Source of the DNA: Trichostrongylus colubriformis
Lineage: Eukaryota > Nematoda > Chromadorea > Rhabditida > Trichostrongylidae
Reading direction: 5' to 3'
Length of the DNA: 64,000 bases
NCBI GenBank assembly: GCA_963978905.1
Contig: OZ022256.1
Span: 27,801,426-27,865,425 of the forward strand
Shown piece by piece: positions 11,918 to 25,097 of this stretch (position 1 is the first letter of the stretch; every line of letters begins with the position of its first letter). A model generated the notes under the pieces. That model saw nothing but the letters and a program-made list of their open reading frames with translations, ran no database searches and was not told the origin of the DNA. Position numbers and translations under genes: made by a program.

Positions 11918-12887
11918 TAGTAAGGACGAACTACGTGACATTCTACATATCTTCACTTGATAACAGTATCATTTTTGGTTACTGCATGATCTATCTCGTA
12001 TCAATTGTCGAGCCACTCAAGCTTCCTAGACTATTCAAGGGTGCGAAAGGGTGAGTTCATCATTTTCGGCCCCATACGTCTTTGGCAGGGCGAGTCACGC
12101 CAGAAAATTTTTGAGACGGGGCCGTAAGCTAGTGATATACTACGTACATCATATAATTTAAGTAGCTAACTTCCACAGTTTCAGGCCTGAAGAAGACGTG
12201 AAACGCCGAAATACTTTTGAGTTTCTTTTGACTTTTCGAATAAATATTTTGAAGTCTCAATTTTTGTTGAACATCTTAGCACCTATTAATACCAGTCTGG
12301 GGAGCCTTTCATAATAGTTTCCTAAATTATCTACGACTTTATTTACTGATTTATTGATTTATCAGTGAAGTTGTTGACCATATATGTCCTACCAACAATC
12401 AAACAAGTGAATATCATATATTTCTAGCATTAGTTATGAAAGTGAAATTCATCTGTGGTTTTGAGGATCTTTTCGAGTGCGACCTCCATAGTGCAGGGCG
12501 TCCAATTTTCTCAAAAACCAGGAGAGAATTTGCATTTCTTTATAAGCAGTTCACCGTCCCTCTCTCTACGCCGGGTGTGCTCCTTTGCTCCACTTCCGAT
12601 CCATATAGGGCTTGAGACGTTTGGATGCATACCATTCAGACACAAACGTCGTTTTGCAAAATATCTAGCAATAAGTATCAATGGCACCTGCGCTTGCGGT
12701 AAAGCATCTTCTGAGATGGGAGAGGAGGCAGAAGGGAAATTGGTGGTGTCCTCATGAGGGGGGGGGGGTCGTACAGCGTGCGCTGTTTCTGATGGACGTT
12801 ACGGATCTGTGAACGCGCTAGCATCACGTGAAACAAGTAAAGGTATGTCAGTGTTCAACTTTAAGTAATTCAACATATACCCCATGT
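11918..12887. other. Stretch without a recognised gene; 11-G run
   Basis: A homopolymer of 11 G lies at 12758-12768. The 12455-12757 open frame has no recognised motif and no supporting splice sites that I can defend. Confidence 0.5.
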
Positions 12888-13013
12888 CGGAACGCCTGAC
12901 AGGGCGTGGCCTACGGACATTGGTGAGTGGCGAGAGTGAGAGTGTGTGGCGGAGTGAGATAGTTTGATACATTCTCACCCAAGTCCGTAGTCCACGCCCT
13001 ATCAAGCGCTCCG
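12888..13013. repeat. Short palindromic MITE (same family as 4835)
   Basis: The inverted ends are about 40 bp with a few mismatches: CGGAACGCCTGACAGGGCGT on the left and the complement of CGGAGCGCTTGATAGGGCGT on the right. The centre is GAGAGTGAGAGTGTGTGGC. It is the best preserved of the three copies. Confidence 0.8.
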
Positions 13014-15769
13014 AAATAGACTGCATATGTAAAATGTAAATTCTCACTAGGAGGCGAGTGTTACAGTGTGAAGACGAGAAGGTTTAGGCAGCGTACATAA
13101 TGGTGAAATTTGCGCTTTTGTAGAATCGCGAAATTTTCTAAAATTGGTAAAGATACGTATTGATTGTGAGACTCGCGGAATTCACGTTTTAGTATAAATG
13201 CAGAACTGTGGAATATGCGAAAAAATCAGATAGGTATCGACTTCCAGGCTTTAAAGAGACGAGAGTCCTTTTTTCTTATCGACACGTATCTGATTTGTTT
13301 CCGTGGTTCCATAATTTCGCAGAAACACCGATTCCGCAATTTCACATTCCACAATTCTGGATTTACACAAAAACGCAAATTCTGCAAATCTATTCAACGA
13401 TTAGCATTCACTCTTTTTCTGCAGATTCTAAGATTAGGCAAAAACATACCACCATGAACGGTGTTACACCTCAACAAGCTAACTTTTTAATACTTCATGA
13501 TATTTGAAACGGGCACTTTCTGATATCCATTTTTTCAAAGTAAGATACATGGAAGCTCAAGAGTCAAAACATAACCACATGCAAAATAAATTTGAGGAGT
13601 GGCATTGGACTGATGTGCCAGAAAATGGGCGCCTGAGCGGCAGCAGTCTCCATATAGCACCCTCCGCCAAAGGGGAAGCTCTGCCGAAGAGCGGCACGAG
13701 ACGGTCACACACATGTGATTGTTGGCTTCTCGAAACATACAGCTACGCGACTGATGGGGCAATGAGCACGCAGACGCGGAAATTTATAAGCAGTAACGAG
13801 CTCACAAGGCGACACTAATGATTTTTCCCATCACCCATGAAAGAAGATTAACAAGCCTAAGCCGCGTGAAAAATCGAAGCCACTAAGATCACAAACAGGA
13901 AAGCGATTTGCCTCCAGTTTGTCACATATCGTGATCCGTCTGACGGTTCTTCGAAACGGATATTGAACTATCCAATCATTTTTGAAAAAAAAACGAAAAA
14001 TATTCCATCGAAACACTTGGGCATCCTATGAAATGTTGCACATCTAGGGATCTTGGAGGGATCTTTGAGGGGCCAATCTACTCAGGCGGGCGTATAGTTT
14101 TGTCTGAGGTTCAGTAGAGAGATGAAGAGGCTTTTCTCTTTTCTAGGCTCAGGTAAAAATAACACCAATGGTGGGATGCCTCCCCCCCCCCCCCATAGTA
14201 GCTCCATTGCTGCAATCGTTTTAGAAATTTTGGCAGTTCCGCGTAAAGGATAAAAAACGATCAAGAAAAAGAGTGTATCTGCGATCTAAGATTTCGGCGG
14301 GCCGGCGTATCCGCGGTTTTGGGTATTTGCCACGATGGAGAATCGGCGGATCGGCCGAAAATCTCGAAAAGTTGAGTATGAACGCAGTCTATGTAATGAG
14401 AAAGACCATTTCAAAAAATGCTAAACTCCTGAGCATCACTTTCGAGTCAAATTTGGTAATTGATTGTTGACTGTTAATTGTTATTTGTTATTAAATGGTT
14501 ATTATTTGCAATTATTATCATTTATTATATTATTATTTTTTATTAATTGTTAACATTGAAATGCTTTTACATGATCAATGTGTCATAACATGTTCGCAGA
14601 ACTCATCGTGTCCACAGTCATTCCCCAAAATAGCGCATTCCACGAGATGCTCCCCCCCCCCCCACATAAGACTAGCTTTTTGCTTACAATCACCTCATTT
14701 ATTTTAATTTGTGTGAAAGAAGATTTGGGGAAAAATGCTGTATTGGAGGATTTGATTAGTTCTGAGGCAGAAGAGGAAGTGAAGAGCGGGAATCCCGGTA
14801 TGGATGAGCAAAGCAGCTGAAGGGACTTGAAAGCAATCGTAGCGGGAGGGATAAAGATGGCCGTCGACCAACGCGTCCACCGGCTCGAGCATCGGCAGTA
14901 ATGAAGAAAGTAGGCGCATGCTTATCAACGAACCGCAGACGCTACCTCATTATCGACTATAGAGCCGGAGGTGGAAATAATCGGCCCGTTAGGAAAATGG
15001 CGCTGCCAGCACTTCACTGTAGCAAAGAATTCGAGCGGTTCCGTAGAAATGAGCTGAATTGATATCAAGCAATTACCAAGGCGGAGCTTCGAGCGAAGAA
15101 GAAACCGAGATGAAGCCGGCGGAGCCCGCATGTGCGAAGCCACGCCTCAGGCAGTGCTTATCGGCACGAACTTCATGTCACTTCCATGCTAATAAACTAA
15201 TGTCTACTACCACTAATGAAGGCTCGCCCTTGTGAAAGTGCGAGTCCAAAAATAATTTATGCCATTAAACACGTGGAACAAGAAAAAGCATGGTTCATTA
15301 GCGGCAACACATGGAAACATGACATTTCCCACACATGCACAATATGCACTTTGGAAACTAAAGAAATTCGAATCTCGGAAAGAAATTCCCAATCCAAACT
15401 CTGAATCGCAGGCTCTCAATAAAGCAGGAAATGGAAACCACTCCAATCTAATCGACTTCCTGGAAGCAGTCGCCCAATAAGCACTTTATGTGGCGGTCCC
15501 AGACTCAAAAAAAGTTCGGAAAATTATGCTGCAGTGCATATTTCGCAGAAAGTGCCATGAAAGTGGTGTTTTCGCACGAAATTTCTAGCATCATACATTA
15601 CTCTTACAGTTGAAGCTGTTGAAGCACCTGTATGGGTAATTATGGAATATTGCGTAAAGTGAAAGTGCAGTTTCGCTCCCTTCTCATCGCTGAAGAGGTG
15701 TTGCAGACGGCGAGCAGGAAAGTCGGCTTAACAGTCAAGACACTCGAGCAGCAGGGCCGGGAGGTCATG
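13014..15769. other. Stretch without a recognised gene; two poly-C runs
   Basis: C runs lie at 14182-14194 and 14652-14663. 14460-14560 is very AT-rich (ATTATTATTT). Open frames of up to about 100 codons (13208-13507, 13504-13818) have no motif I recognise. Confidence 0.5.
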
Positions 15770-16007
15770 GGGTGTGTACCCTTACGTCAGGATTTCGCAC
15801 TGCGGCGTGTCGCAAGCGAAGCAAAGCGAACGAGCTGAAGGGGCCATGTTGTTGGGTCCCAAAGCGATTAAAAGTCAACTGCGTATCGCACCCCTAACAT
15901 TACGTTGTAATCGTTCTAATACCCAACTCCGCGACGCGCATGCTCGCACACACTGCGTCGCACGCCGCCCGTCGCCGTGCGAAATCCTGACGTAAGGATA
16001 CACACCC
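15770..16007. mobile_element. Mutator-like MITE, 238 bp
   Basis: Terminal inverted repeats of about 32 bp start GGGTGTGTACCCTTACGTCA. The flanking 9-mers GAGGTCATG (15761-15769) and CAAGTCATG (16008-16016) match at 7 of 9 positions, consistent with an aged 9-bp target duplication. Relatives lie at 19773, 40006 and 52376. It has no coding capacity. Confidence 0.8.
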
Positions 16008-17525
16008 CAAGTCATGTCGTGACCACGCCCATCCCTTTGACGTGTTCTCTGTAGCAGTTTTCTCCAGAAATTTTTTTGTAAAGCGGATGAACCATTGTTC
16101 GAATACAGAAACGAAAATTTCGGTGTGAGGTTTGACGTGAACAAATTGTATCTTCTCTGAGGTATGGAAGGCTTCTTTTTAGTTTTCTCTCAGTTTGAAA
16201 ATTTCCTTTTTCAAGTATTATGTCGCGGTCATGATTACAGCGGATTACACTTGTACGAAGGAGAGGATTCACATGAATAAATTGTTCGAATAACCTAAGT
16301 GGCAGGGCCAAAGGCCATACAGGCTGTCACAGGTAGCAGGACGAAGTCAAAATCCGTGTATCCCAACCTACACACCTGTAGTGGCCTCGCCGTGACGCGT
16401 CACAGCGAGGCAGCCATGGAGAGCATAAGGTGCACCTTGCAATGTTTCGTCGCAGACATTTTTTTCAAAACTTGACTGTCCATTTGAAGAGAATATGTTT
16501 CCTCGTTTTCATCTACTTCACTACCTTATCGGCATCTTTGAGGAGATTTGAGTGGTGGCAGGATGAAACCAACCGAAACAAGCTATTGGTTCTCGAAGTT
16601 TTTGATTTTTGTAGTTGCTGGCCTCCGTCCGCGATGCGTATAGGTACTAGAAGGAAGCTGACTGGGTAATGGGTCGAGCCTTTGCTCTTGTATAGAACTC
16701 GATCCCGCAGTCCGTGCTTCTTGCCTGTAAAGAGACTTCATTGCCAGGCACACACGTAACTGTATTTACCGCATAGCTCTTGGTGTAAGTTCAAAGCGAT
16801 CTGAATAATTCACAAGCCCACCCACGAGTTTCATGAGCCGCAATCCTCTCCGCTACCTAAGCTTTGCTCCTATGAGTTGAAAGCATGTGGCAACCCGAAG
16901 CTGTAAATACGTGCAGCTTTATTGGACGGAGGTTGCTTTGAACAATTATGCGCTTGTGCACTATTCCTATCGCCGCTTATGGTTAGTCTAAAGAAAAAGC
17001 CTAATTGTAAGTGCTCAGTGAAGGTTTTGTTGCCAGGTTTCTTGCACTGATCGATGAGTCTTCGATTCTGGTATTCGAAAAAAGGGGGTTTGCGACAGGA
17101 CCCTCGAATTTCGTGAGGCCACGTGAGAAGCTTTCCTTTCAGCGCGACCAGTCCACAATGGGCCAACAGAACACCCGTCCCGTACGATAGCAGAATTAGA
17201 GCGTCCTGTCGCACATGGAAAGAAGGGCTGCCGTTTCCGGATGGCTGCTTCTTTCTCAATGGTTAATTTGCCATAAGATATGGTAAATATTCCGTCATGA
17301 GCTGAGTTAACATGAAAGGGATTTCGGTACTATAATGCATTAGCGCATATGCCAGGCATGAAGCATAAAAGCATCGAGTGCGGGGCAAAAATCAACCGCC
17401 GTTCATCTCATATTGCATAAGGAAACCATGAAGCAATCATCGATGCGTCGATACGCTCTGGAGATGCCCTGCGACTACTCGAAGCACATGGCTCGGTACC
17501 GTCTCTGCATGCGGCTGTATGTTGA
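16008..17525. other. Stretch without a recognised gene
   Basis: The 16870-17259 minus frame (129 codons) and others here show no recognisable domain. A fragment near 16595-16680 resembles 9610-9700 (TTTTTGATTTTTGTAG and a following GCGATGCG block), an old repeat. Confidence 0.45.
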
Positions 17526-17957
17526 AGACACTGGGCGAGAAAATTTTGGCAAATTGTGGAACATGAAAATAGGGATACTCAGCAGTGTATTAGTAAAGAA
17601 AAATTAAATGAATGGCAAAAACCCGAGAAGTAGGAAGCCGAAACTCTAACCCTTCTGTGACGCAGAGTGGGTGGAACCCTTCTGTTCCACCCACTCTGCG
17701 TCACTTGCCGGGGATGGGCTGCAAACGGGCGGAGAGGCTAAGTCCGCCGGCGGTGAGCGTTGTCCCGCCCTCGCCGGCAACTCGCCCTGCTGATGATCTG
17801 CACAGCGACCCGCAGTGCTGCGGGATCGTAATAGGACCCCTAGCCGCGCTTTTTCAGGCCGAGTTTCGCCATCCATCACCTCTTCTGACGTGGAAGTCTT
17901 GTTTTCAGAGAACATGGATTACCAGTTCCAATTTTCTACCTACAACTCGCGGTGCCT
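17526..17957. mobile_element. TTAA-site MITE, inverted relative to 9848
   Basis: TTGA flanks both ends (17522-17525, 17958-17961). The ends read AGACACTGGGCGAG and, inverted, CGCGGTGCCT. The interior matches the 9848 copy on the opposite strand (TTTTGGCAAATTG, CCCGCAGTGCTGCGGGATCG, GAGTTTCGCC). It contains a perfect 21-bp stem with a 6-nt loop at 17657-17704, made of GTGACGCAGAGTGGGTGGAA and its complement. The 153-codon frame over it is not a gene. Confidence 0.75.
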
Positions 17958-19772
17958 TTGAGACTGAACTTCGGAGTGGACTGGAAGTTAAGTGGCGAGT
18001 ATGGAATTTGTGCGGCCACAGGTGTAGCCTGCAAAAGGTTTTGTCGCGGTTCTCGGCAAAAACATCGCGATGACCCTATTCTATTACACTTAACAGATTC
18101 AAGGAACATCTGAATGTCACTCGGCCCACTTGGCTGTGCGACCTGTGAATGGGGACAAGTTCGGGACGGGTAGGGCATGGGACAAGGAGTAAAGAGCATC
18201 TATGGACCAAGTTGTGCTATCAGACCGAAAATTCATAACTAGCTTCCACTATGACACAAACGTGGGGAATGTGATGTGGTGATGGGTCCTGAGCAAATTC
18301 ATAGAAAAAAAAGCAATTCCGATCGAGCCACTGTCGCCCAGGATGTTACACGCGTAGTAGTGTGCGCTAGCCTAACCGGTTACAAATGAGTGAACTAGTC
18401 AATGGGCTCAGATGACTGACCCACAACCATATCTAGTGAAAGCTGCTTACATTTCAGTTTTTTTTCACGAAAACATCTACAATTAAGAAACGATAAGTCG
18501 GTCAAGTGTTCATAGCAGGTGCAATGATGATTATTTTTGAACTAGCTGAAGCAAAAAAGTTATGTGAGCGATTCCATCTGCTCACTACAATCAGCTCTTT
18601 GCCAAGAAGGCACATGATTGAAAGGGAAAAACAGTCCCAAATCCAATAATGGGTTTACACCAAAATGAAAACACCCAACCAATGAACTAGTTTATTGGAA
18701 TTCGTTCAATTTCAAAACGGTCGCTCGTGGATACACTCGTAAAAACTCGAGAAGCTTTTCATTTAATTGAATTCCAATGCTCGGCAAACGTATGGCCTGA
18801 AATTCCGGAGCTCCGTAGACCACTCAACATCCACCTTCGAGCCATCCTGTAGATAATTATCATAATTCGCTCACGCTTATAGATTTTTCCGGAGTTGGTC
18901 TAGTGAAGCAGTCATCGCGTCGTGAAAGGGCACGCACGGGTTTTATGACGGGCAAAAGAAAATGATAGGCGCTGAATTGGGGTCCTTAGGGAAGCGACAC
19001 CATATTAGTGATTTTTATACTTTTGATTTTTGATCGCTATCAGAAATCAAAGGTATCAAAATCAATATCTACTCAAGCTTTCAGGCATCCTTGTAGTAAC
19101 CGAATTAATATTAAGGATTTTTCTAATTGTAAGTCTCCTATATGAATAACAGCTGCATGAAAAGAGTTCATCTTATGCAAGTTGGGGTGTTAGAGACTGC
19201 TACGAAGTCGGGAAACATCAAGTTGTAAAGTAAATTTTGGCCTTTTAGCGCATTACCAAAATAAACCCTAATTTCATCGCACATTAAATGGGCCTAATTT
19301 AGTAATTCAGCTTTATAAATGTGTGAAGAGTTGCTCTTTCTGAATACATTTTTTTCTTGGAATTCCGGTTCATGAATTAATGGAAATAAATTGAATTACT
19401 ACAGAATGAATCATTTCCAAGTGAATAGAAAGCTTGAGCAACTTTACATAATGCGATCACGCTTGATCAAGCAGCAACACATACAGAAACTAGTGTTGAC
19501 ATAGCAGTGGGGAGAAGTCACCGCATCAACTAAAACATCCTAAACGGATACTGTTTTTCAAGCCTCCGAATTATGCATTAAGTGCTCAGAGTTTTGATTT
19601 ATCAGAGCGCTTTAATGGAAGAAGTGAGGAGGAAATCACGTCCATCCTATAGCTACAAGTTTTGGCCTTTCCCCTACATTGTTGACCGCTCCAGGTAGGC
19701 TGGCGCTGTTGAAATGTGATAAAGAGGTGCCGTGTGACCTCATGTAGCAGTTATGCGTGACCGCACATTTCA
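17958..19772. other. Stretch without a recognised gene
   Basis: 19335-19420 (GTTGCTCTTTCTGAATACAT) resembles 20630-20710 and may be a fragment of the same mariner-like repeat. Otherwise I see nothing. Confidence 0.45.
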
Positions 19773-20006
19773 GGGTGTGTAGCCTTATGTCAGGATTTTC
19801 GCACCGCGGCATGTCGCAAGCGAAGCAAGGCGGACGAGCTAAAGGTTGTTGGGTCCTGAAGCGATTACAAGTCAACTGCGTATCGCGCCCATAGTACAAC
19901 CATGTAATCGTTCTAAGTCCCAACAACAACGACGCGCATAGCTCGCACAAACTGCGTCGTACGCCGCTCGGCGTCGTGCGACAATCTGACATAAGGGTAC
20001 ACACCC
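19773..20006. mobile_element. Mutator-like MITE, 234 bp, perfect 9-bp target duplication
   Basis: The inverted ends GGGTGTGTAGCCTTATGTCA and its counterpart are flanked by an exact 9-bp direct repeat, CACATTTCA (19764-19772 and 20007-20015). Interior homology to the 15770 copy includes GTCGCAAGCGAAGCAA and CAACTGCGTATCGC. Confidence 0.9.
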
Positions 20007-20518
20007 CACATTTCACAGCTCTTTTCCAGAAATGAAACGAGTAGCAGACTGAAGCGTCCCCTCGTCCACCGTACACGCCATACTTCATCAACACAATTTG
20101 CCCCGGTCATTTAGGATTCCACCCAGCTAGGGTCTGGTACCGTGGAGGTCCTTGAGGAAATTGCTGTTTACCTCATCTTATCTATTATAAAAAACAGTAA
20201 GTTTTATGCCCTACAAAGACAAAACAGTGACATAAAAAGTAAAAGAAACGATAGCATTATATTATGATAACAATCCTGTTTGAGGAATAATCATTTCGGA
20301 TGCTAAACTCTGAAGGGAGTGTTGCAATGCACGCAATCACAGGTGAAGAAATCCGCGGCGTCGCTGGCCGCGCGCGACCGCGTGAAAATTTGTCACAAAT
20401 GCACATCCGTGCTCATTGGTAAGGTGCGATTGAAGCCGGGTTAAAATATTTCTAAGACTGCAAAAACTGAGATTGCAAAAAAAAACCGTTAGATTTTTTG
20501 TACACCATACATATACTA

Positions 20519-20990
20519 TTAGGTTGTGAGGAAAGTTCTGGCCGGTTTTTCGCGTTTTTAAGATAAATTCAAGTATCAGAGTGCTTTAACATGAATTAGC
20601 TCACATATTGTGCTCCTTAGATAGACAAAAACTTGCTCTTTCTAAACATATCTTTTACTTGGAATGCCAGTGGGATTCGAATTATTAGGGAAATTTCAAT
20701 GTACTGCGAAAATGGCACTTTTTGGATGACTTCACTTCACGAGTTCTTGTTAAGCCGAGTCCCAGCAAGGGTGACCACAAATGTGAGTGCTGCAAGGGGA
20801 GGGTGTAACATTGGATGGAACACTTTGTTCCTGGTTTCAGAAGTGCAGAAATGAGAACGAGTTGCTTGAATTTTCAAATGATCAAATTGCTTTGACTAAA
20901 ACGGCAGAAAGCGATGAACATCCATACTTGCAGAGGGTATCCACAAGTATTGGCCCTCAACAAACAAACATAGTTGACCACCTCAAGTAG
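20519..20990 (+). mobile_element. Mariner-like fragment with left TIR
   Basis: A mariner-type end preceded by TA (TTAGGTTGTGAGGAAAG) starts the fragment. Its following 450 bp are homologous to the minus strand of 60250-59844. Both copies keep a similar reading frame beginning MTSLHEFL / MASLHEFL and containing ENELLEF and KTAESDEH. I do not recognise this segment as the usual helix-turn-helix or DDD region. The right end is not found. Confidence 0.5.
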
Positions 20991-22172
20991 GTTCGATTTG
21001 AAAAAACCCAAAAAATGGGTGCCGCGCAACCCCTCAGAGAAGCTACGCGCAAGCGCATTTTTCACAAATCCTCTTCCAGTAATTAATGCAGTTGCAGGCT
21101 GAGTCCTTCACTCGTCCATCATATTCACCACCTCTAACGCTAACTAAGGCCCACTTCCCCAAATATCTGGACAGTTCCTTCAGTAGCAGTGCGTTCAGAA
21201 AGAATGGCGATCTTGAGTCGACTTTTTTTATTTCACGCAACATAAATCATCAGCCCTCCACCAGTTTGAGATACTTTAGGTATGCGTAATGTTGACAAGA
21301 GTGTGGCGAATTGAATCTTGTTTAATCTGTGAGAAAAGATGCAGTCTAAGCCGAGTTGTGATCTCCTGAAGTTGAAATTGCGAAAACCGATCGAAACTTT
21401 CCTTACAACTTAATATAAAGGTATGAAAGGCGGTGAAACTGGCAGGGTTGTACAGACGCGACTGCAACGTCGATGTGAAAGCCTCTCTGGCAAGAACTGG
21501 TCAGTGGTTCTGATAATGAGGATAATGGTGATATTCTGATATTGGTATCCACAAGAGATGAGCTCTAAAAGTAGTGATTACATCTGCTTCAAAAATAGTT
21601 GACGAGAGTCATGGCGCAGATGCGCTGAGATGAGAAATGACGCGTTGATACAGCAACAAACAAAGCGATAAAAGGATAAGAACCTGGTAGACACCATGAC
21701 CAAAAACGTGGTTGTTCAAAAAAGAAAATATGTTCACTAGGAATCGGGGTCAGTGATACAATGGTTGGTGCACTTCAGACTCGCCAAACATTTCTCAACA
21801 GCTTGGAAAATGACACAGCATGCAGCCGACTTTCTGCCTGCATGCTCCTCTTATTAAGCACATCATTTTCATGCGTATCATTGGCATGTCACAGATCCGC
21901 ATTATTTTGACCAAACTCAGTGTGCGGTGCTGCGCGAAACATCATCCGCGACGGGACCCTAGAGCAGCCATAAGAATCCTATTTCGCGTGGGCCTTTTAC
22001 TATTTCTCTTCACTGCAATACTCTTTATATTATTAGTGCCTCCGCTTTTAACCCAACCAATTTAGTGCACTAGCTGCCTTGAAGGCGATGGGCACGTTGA
22101 GCCCGTAGCTGGGATAGAAGAACTGCTTCTCCATGATAATCGCTCCTCATAGGAGCGACAACTGCCCGCGTT
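20991..22172. other. Stretch without a recognised gene
   Basis: 21820-22065 has an 81-codon plus frame with a hydrophobic C-terminal stretch (LLLFLFTAILFILLVPPLL). There is no splice evidence, so it is not called. Confidence 0.45.
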
Positions 22173-22340
22173 CCGCGTTCATACTTTGCGATGCCGGCGG
22201 CAGGGCGTGGCTGCGTGCCTCTGTGTCTCCTCCTGTGCTATCATGTCGCGTTGCCTCGTCGTCTCTGCACTCCTGCGTGCCGTTCTGCCTCGCTACCTGT
22301 GAAGGCAGCCACGCTCTGTCGGCGCAAAGTATGAATGCGG
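22173..22340. repeat. TIR MITE, CCGCGTTCATACTTTGCG family
   Basis: The 18-bp inverted ends CCGCGTTCATACTTTGCG and CGCAAAGTATGAATGCGG differ at one position and bound a 168-bp GC-rich unit. A second copy lies at 53596-53760, and an isolated end (CGCAAAGTATGACCGCGG) occurs near 59703-59720. Confidence 0.8.
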
Positions 22341-23204
22341 CTTAAGTACCTTTCGGTCCTGACGCTCCACCCTCAACCTGTGCGTGCCCACTGGTTTTTG
22401 CTAAAGATGCCTTGAAAAGAATACAGTAATGGGGAGGTCAATGAATGGAGGACCCAGATTGCGACATAAACGAGGGAAAACAAGAGTATATATTTGAATT
22501 GTCACAGCCCTTTGAGCCCGAATTAGTTGTCTCTCGGGGACATGAGGCGTAGCACAGACAGATTTTTGACTCTCATCATTACTACTGAGTGAACTGATCA
22601 CGAGTTGAAAACTCATGCATTTTTATCGAAATGAGCTGCAGCTTCTTAGATGGATTCCGAGGAGTAGTGCGCCACCTACCAACCATCCTGCCTCTCACAG
22701 ACTGCCTAGCAATCAGCAGCTGAAAAAATTGATGGCCGTAGCGAGGAACAGTGCATATAACCTTTTCCCAAACGCTGATTACCTTGTTTATAAACGCAAG
22801 CTCCAACAAATGTGCAATCGAGGATCACTGCGGTGAGGAAATTTTGCAAATCTACTGTTGAACTCGACAGAATTGCTGCTTGCCTCAGCTGGGTAAGCAG
22901 AAGAGAAGTAGGTTTTTTGAACGAAATGCAGTCTCTCGGAAGTTGATGAAATTTTATGCCAGTAGCGCTGAGTGAATTATAGATAGGAAAGTTCAGGTGA
23001 TACACAATTGTGCAACAAGTTGCGCGCTATCCCTTAGATATTTCTTCGAAACTATTCCAGATTCTCGAGGGCTTAGCAAGACTTTATTTAATTACCAGCT
23101 TTCAAGGTGCATTTCTCGTGTCACAGTGCAGGACCCAACAAAAGTACAGAGAACAAAGTTTCCATGAGTAATTAAGGTGGGCAGGAGGGAGGGAGGAGAC
23201 GCAA
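22341..23204. other. Stretch without a recognised gene
   Basis: Only short frames without motifs are present. Confidence 0.45.
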
Positions 23205-23375
23205 CTTTTCAACGACGTCGAAGCTCCTTCCCTTCCCTGCATGCGCCTTACCACAGCCCACTACTTACAAGTATCGCTCTTATTCGAGCTCCTCAGTTCC
23301 ACACGTAAGCTTTTGTATTTTCAACATTGAGAAAAACGAAAAACCTCCAGGCTGGTGTCAAAAACTCACAAGAGC
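23205..23375 (+). repeat. Old interspersed repeat, partial direct copy
   Basis: This matches 440-600 in direct orientation (CAGCCCACT, TATCGCTCTTATTC, GTCAAAAACTCACAAG). It faces the inverted copy at 23636-24210. Confidence 0.6.
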
Positions 23376-23635
23376 ATGGTCATGGTTGGGTTCTTCCTCA
23401 CGTTTGATAATACGACTATTCTCATAAGCGTGGAAGGAACAACCAAATCATCTACGTAGCAAAGACACCCATCGCAACAAAAGCACATCCTTAACAATTC
23501 CTGAAAGAAGATCGTCATCAACTCCTTGGAGTTTCTCCTCCTTTGTGAACGCGTCGCCCACTTTTGTACTCACTGGTTACCCACTTCAATTATCTGAAGT
23601 TAGGGAAAATATAGAATTGGCTTGAATTTCGTCTC

Positions 23636-24210
23636 TGGGGTAGTGAGGATCCCTGCACACGTATATCATGCTCATTTTGCGAAATAATGCTTGATATGCG
23701 CCTTACAGGTGCACGAGCAGCCAACTATGCTGGACAATCAAATGCCTTTGAAACAGACTTTAGGGATAGTAAAGCACGCTGGATGATATACAGTACCACC
23801 TCAAACGAGCAGATCGTCCTGCACACTTCTCTTGTATGTTTTTGACAGCAATTTGAAACCTATTCGTTTTTTCAATGCTGAAATTACAAGAGTTTATGTG
23901 CGAAACTAATGTGCGAGAATAAGAGTGACATTTGTCAAAAGTAGGCTGTGTTGAGGGGCATACAAAGAAACATAGGAAGTAGTTATAAAAGATAGAACAG
24001 TAATGCAAAATTGAGACTTCAACTGGGAGCAAACCCACCATCTCTCGCGTGGAGACGAAGAACACAACCGATTACTCAGGTGACCGCTGTCTCCTACACG
24101 ACCAAGCGCGTTGATTGACCCCTCTCAACCTCCTAACTCGCTTCGGAACAGCTCATGACACTTACGGTTTTCACAATATTAATCGGCGTACGAAACTCTA
24201 TCGATCGGTA
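23636..24210 (-). repeat. Old interspersed repeat, inverted copy with empty MITE site
   Basis: On the minus strand this follows 160-630 and then 1137-1290 without the 631-1136 insertion. Across the junction it reads GGTGGTACTGTATATCATCC (near 23790-23770), the expected unoccupied site apart from a few bases. Confidence 0.75.
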
Positions 24211-24809
24211 GGGTCCCTCTTCGCAGTGTCATGTGAAGTTCGAACCCTTCCTTGTGAGGGGTTTTTCTTTTCGTGCTCAGTACTAGGATTCCAGCAATCA
24301 CTCTGGTGCTCAGTTCGTGTCAGTTCGCTATCGCAACCCGTAGCTTTGCAGTTTACAACACGACCAATTACTGGGAGAAAGGCAACTTACGGTCAGAAGA
24401 TTAAGAACAAATTTCCTGAACGTAAAGAAGCTGCTGACGGGAAAAGCATCTTTTCACAACATTCACGGTTTTAAGAGTTGCGTCCAAAGAGGAACAACAT
24501 ACCTAATGAATTTTGTATTCATCGCAAAGAAATTTGACAGAGGAGGTTAGGGAGCATTATAACTGTCAGCAAGATGTTCGTAGGCTCTGCAAAGGCGAGC
24601 AGAAATCACGTTTACCAACATCTAAGATGTAAATATGGAGAGGTATATCTCAAAGTAAGCTGGTCTGCCTACTGTATATCTTGGAAGTCACAAACGCCAC
24701 TGTGCCAGCGAAATTGTTACCGTTGAAAGTGACTTGCTCCGATAACACTATATTTTCTCACGAATTCGCCGGCAAAGCATACCAAGAAGATATGTTTAGA
24801 GGCACAATT
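24211..24809. other. Stretch without a recognised gene
   Basis: The 24115-24474 plus frame (119 codons) partly overlaps the old repeat and has no recognised motif. Confidence 0.45.
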
Positions 24810-24814
24810 CGCAG

Positions 24815-25097
24815 TTTAAGGCTTGCCTTTTTGGGGTAGGAGATCCTTGGTCACCACACATAATACCTATTTTTGTGCCGCCACGATGCGCCATCGCGGC
24901 GCGAAACCCTTTCGAACGCACTTTGAATACATACGCTTGCGTTCCCTTATTGGTCATCTGAGCTAGAAGGGCGTGGAAACAGGGCGCATGCGTGGGTATA
25001 TCGCTATGATAGCACACCGTGGTGTAGCGAAAAAGGTGCACCCTAAATAGTTGCCCAAGAGACCCAGAAGACTAGCCTGATTATCGCGAAATGTACC
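24815..25097. repeat. Partial copy of the TIR element family of 36310
   Basis: Homologous blocks to 36340-36952 are visible: GGAGATCCTTGGT, GAGCTAGAAGG, and an end of CTGATTATCGCGAAATGTACC type. The left end is missing or too diverged to place. Confidence 0.55.
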
